Assembly: GCA_035303785.1 (NCBI GenBank)
Contig: DATGRI010000021.1
Location: 1-34,450, forward strand
Direction of reading: 5' to 3'
DNA length: 34,450 bases
Source of the DNA: Sphingobacteriaceae bacterium
GTDB lineage: Bacteria; Bacillota; Sulfobacillia; Thermaerobacterales; RSA17
Below the pieces are notes generated by a model, which saw only the letters and a list, made by a program, of their open reading frames with translations, did no database searches and was not told the origin of the DNA. Numbering within the stretch: the stretch's first letter is position 1; each line of letters begins with the position of its first letter. The translations under genes and the position numbers were made by a program. This document shows, piece after piece, positions 32,823 through 34,450 of the stretch.

Positions 32823-33362
32823 TCAAACCCAGAAGGCCGGGTACTTCCGGGCTTCCCGGCCCATGCGGCCCCAGACGTTGTTGTAAATCAGGGCCACCAG
32901 CACGATGACCACAGCGCCGGCCAGCACCGGGCGCAGCAGCCACATGGGATTGGTGATGCCCGACACGGCGGGGGCCAGGGAAGTGGCGCCGGCGGGCGGG
33001 TGCACCGTTTTGGTTGCCACCATGACGGCGATGGCCAGGCCGTTGGCCAGGCCCAGCACCCACCAGGCGCTGTGATCGAAGATGTTGAACACGATGAAGC
33101 CTACGGTGGCTGCCAGAAAGTGGCCGCCGATGATGTTGCGGGGTTGGGAGAAGGGGGCCGCCGGGGCGCCGAAGGCCAGCACCGCCGAGGCGCCGAAGGG
33201 CAGGAAGAAGATGTCCAGGGCGCCCCAGTTGAAGTGGATCAGGGCCAGCAGGCTGATGAGGATCAGGCCGCCCAGCCCGGAAACGGCCGCTTCCGAAAGT
33301 TTCGGATAGGGAGCCGGTGAGACCGTTTCCTTGCCTTTGAACTGGCTCAAGTACGCGCGCAT
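32823..33362 (-). CDS. HPP-family membrane protein
   Basis: The 179-residue protein has about four to five helices and the family signature HPPAGATSL within VATKTVHPPAGATSLAP. Its opening helix region ends LPFGASAVLAFGAP, as in HPP proteins. Some plant and cyanobacterial relatives transport nitrite, and bacterial members are mostly untested. The ATG at 33362 has AAGGGG 11 bases upstream; a TTG two codons earlier at 33368 has it at about five. It lies 124 bases after the cyanase stop on the same strand, with a hairpin between, and is convergent with the glucosaminidase gene (10 bases). Confidence 0.85.
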   Translation of the reverse strand: MRAYLSQFKGKETVSPAPYPKLSEAAVSGLGGLILISLLALIHFNWGALDIFFLPFGASAVLAFGAPAAPFSQPRNIIGGHFLAATVGFIVFNIFDHSAWWVLGLANGLAIAVMVATKTVHPPAGATSLAPAVSGITNPMWLLRPVLAGAVVIVLVALIYNNVWGRMGREARKYPAFWV

Positions 33363-33424
33363 GGCCAATACAACCCCTTATCGGAGAAGTGCAACCGGTT
33401 GACAAACAATCCCATGAAAAGGGA

Positions 33425-33467
33425 ACCGCGGGCCCACCCTGCCGGAAGACAGGGGTAGGCCCGCGGT
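33425..33467 (-). terminator. Hairpin between cyanase and HPP genes
   Basis: A long inverted repeat with arms ACCGCGGGCCcACCC at 33425-33439 and GGGGTaGGCCCGCGGT at 33452-33467 can form a stem of about 15 pairs. On the minus strand it is followed by a pyrimidine run including TTTT. It lies about 20 bases after the cyanase stop and probably ends that transcript. Confidence 0.65.
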
Positions 33468-33486
33468 CCGCCGGCGTCGGTCGGCC

Positions 33487-33936
33487 TTAAAACTTCCGGT
33501 ACACCAGCCACTTGCCGTCGAAGGTGATCTTGGCCCGGTCCTCGCCCTCTTCACCCTTCACCTTCTGAATGTCGATGAAGAAGTCGATGGCGCTCATGAT
33601 GCCGTCGCCGAACATCTCGTGGCAGACATCCTTGAGCACGGGGCCGTAGAGCAGGATCACCTCGTAGAACCGGTAGACGAAGGGATCCGTGGGCGGCCAC
33701 GGCTGGACCGGCGTCCGGTGGGGGGCCGCCATGAGATCCCGCCGGGCTTCCGCCGGCAGGCCCAGCAGGTTGATGAGGGCCGAAGCCTCCTCTTCAGTGG
33801 CGGCGCCGTAGCCGTAGCAAAGCATGGCGGCGTAAACCGGGCTCCGGTTGATGGCGTTGGCGATCTGCTCCCACGTCAATCCCTTTTCTTCCTTGGCTTC
33901 CAAGATGGCTTCCCGAAGGTCATCCTTGTCGACCAT
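33487..33936 (-). CDS. cynS: Cyanate hydratase (cyanase)
   Basis: Cyanase converts cyanate and bicarbonate to carbon dioxide and ammonia, detoxifying cyanate and giving usable nitrogen. The 149-residue protein (E. coli 156) has an N-terminal helix-turn-helix-like domain (LTWEQIANAINRSPVYAAMLCYGYG). The catalytic C-terminal part has R89, E92 and S115 in YRFYEVILLYGP and FGDGIMSAIDF, matching Arg96, Glu99 and Ser122 of the E. coli enzyme. The ATG at 33936 has GGAAGGGAG nine bases upstream; the TTG at 33945 touches that site. No cynR or cynT is in the window, and the HPP gene downstream may be a transport partner. Confidence 0.93.
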   Translation of the reverse strand: MVDKDDLREAILEAKEEKGLTWEQIANAINRSPVYAAMLCYGYGAATEEEASALINLLGLPAEARRDLMAAPHRTPVQPWPPTDPFVYRFYEVILLYGPVLKDVCHEMFGDGIMSAIDFFIDIQKVKGEEGEDRAKITFDGKWLVYRKF

Positions 33937-34047
33937 ACGTGCCAACTCCCTTCCTTTGGCAGCCGGGTCCGCGCCCAGCTTGTCCTGGAGTGTCTAAGAT
34001 TTTAGCCATACTGAGGATGGCCGTCTGTCGAATTGACCTCCTCTCTT

Positions 34048-34078
34048 TTCGTCACTTTTCGCGAAATTTCGACACGAA
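34048..34078. promoter_or_regulatory. Overlapping palindromes between cyanase and asparaginase genes
   Basis: TTTCGCGAAA (34057-34066) and CGAAATTTCG (34062-34071) are perfect 10-bp palindromes that overlap by five bases. Flanking TTCGT (34048-34052) and ACGAA (34074-34078) add an outer inverted pair. The region lies between the divergent cynS and asparaginase genes, so an operator is plausible. I cannot name a regulator. Confidence 0.35.
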
Positions 34079-34172
34079 CAGGGATGGGGAGCGTACTGTG
34101 ATATATTTCCCCGTGGAGCGGCGGCTTGATTCAGCCGCAGCCGCCCATCACCCAGGAAAGGCCGGATGCGCC

Positions 34173-34450
34173 TTGCTGCCCAAGATCGTCGTTCTCGCCC
34201 TCGGGGGCACCATCGCCATGACCAAAAACCAAGGGGACGCGGGGGTGCAGCCCTCTTTGACCGCCGCCGATTTGGTGGCGGCTGTGCCCGGGCTGGCGGG
34301 CGTTGCAGATATAGAAGCCCGTTCTTTCCGCAACGTGCCCAGCACCCAGTTGACTTTGGACGACATGGTGGCTTTAGCCGGTGAAATCGAGCAGGCGGTG
34401 GCCGGTGGTGCTCAAGGGGTGGTCATTACCCAAGGCACCGACACCATCGA
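34173..34450 (+). CDS. L-asparaginase, type I/II family (3' end outside the window)
   Basis: Asparaginase hydrolyses asparagine to aspartate and ammonia. About 92 residues are present: KIVVLALGGTIAMT carries the first catalytic Thr, and VVITQGTDTI near the end carries the second Thr and Asp. TTG at 34173 is the only start in frame close to the motif, with GGAAAGG at about 34155-34161. The ATG at 34166 is in another frame. No signal peptide is seen, so a cytoplasmic enzyme is likely, but the C-terminal half is outside the window. Confidence 0.88.
   Translation, partial: MLPKIVVLALGGTIAMTKNQGDAGVQPSLTAADLVAAVPGLAGVADIEARSFRNVPSTQLTLDDMVALAGEIEQAVAGGAQGVVITQGTDTI

Overview
The window is a GC-rich (roughly two thirds G+C by eye), densely coding chromosomal segment from an endospore-forming member of the Bacillota (Firmicutes). 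The evidence for this is a small acid-soluble spore protein gene, a ytrH-ytrI pair of sporulation membrane proteins next to dnaE, a NiaR-type niacin repressor, a copper-amine-oxidase-N-domain cell-wall hydrolase, strong AGGAGG-type ribosome binding sites and frequent GTG/TTG starts. NADH dehydrogenase (nuoM, nuoN), heme O synthase and a blue-copper lipoprotein suggest a respiring organism. High-GC lineages such as Symbiobacterium, Thermaerobacter or Limnochorda relatives would fit, but I cannot place it further.

Layout. 1-2581: the end of a Complex I operon. 2811-7038: a NrdR-controlled ribonucleotide reductase operon (two NrdR boxes, nrdR, B12-dependent nrdJ interrupted by a 395-residue intein). 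7173-9983: an ABC-2 exporter pair, a 12-bp minisatellite and ctaB. 9984-10680: about 700 bases without a gene, holding a two-copy hairpin-rich repeat made of eight 21-nt imperfect palindromes. 10681-14656: a divergent SASP, an MBL-fold hydrolase, an aspartate aminotransferase and murD. 14700-16840 (minus strand): an HD phosphohydrolase, a YtrI-like protein and YtrH, divergent from dnaE and a YutG-type pgpA (17015-21060). 21080-22250: a niacin transporter and its repressor, divergent around a palindromic operator. 22357-26248: a small zinc-ribbon membrane protein, a CBS protein, a TPR protein followed by a FapA-like protein, and a small membrane protein. 26269-28031: a degenerate methyltransferase overlapping a dihydropteroate-synthase-like gene. 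28052-29758 (minus strand): a RibD-C reductase, an unknown protein and a cupredoxin lipoprotein, divergent from doxX. 30701-34450: a large secreted glucosaminidase, an HPP membrane protein, cyanase, and the start of an L-asparaginase.

The most unusual items are the helically phased palindrome array at 10127-10611, the intein whose endonuclease motifs have lost both acidic residues and whose penultimate histidine is serine, the folP-like gene lacking several conserved catalytic residues, and the SASP without a recognisable germination-protease site. All functional assignments come from reading motifs by eye; no database search was possible.
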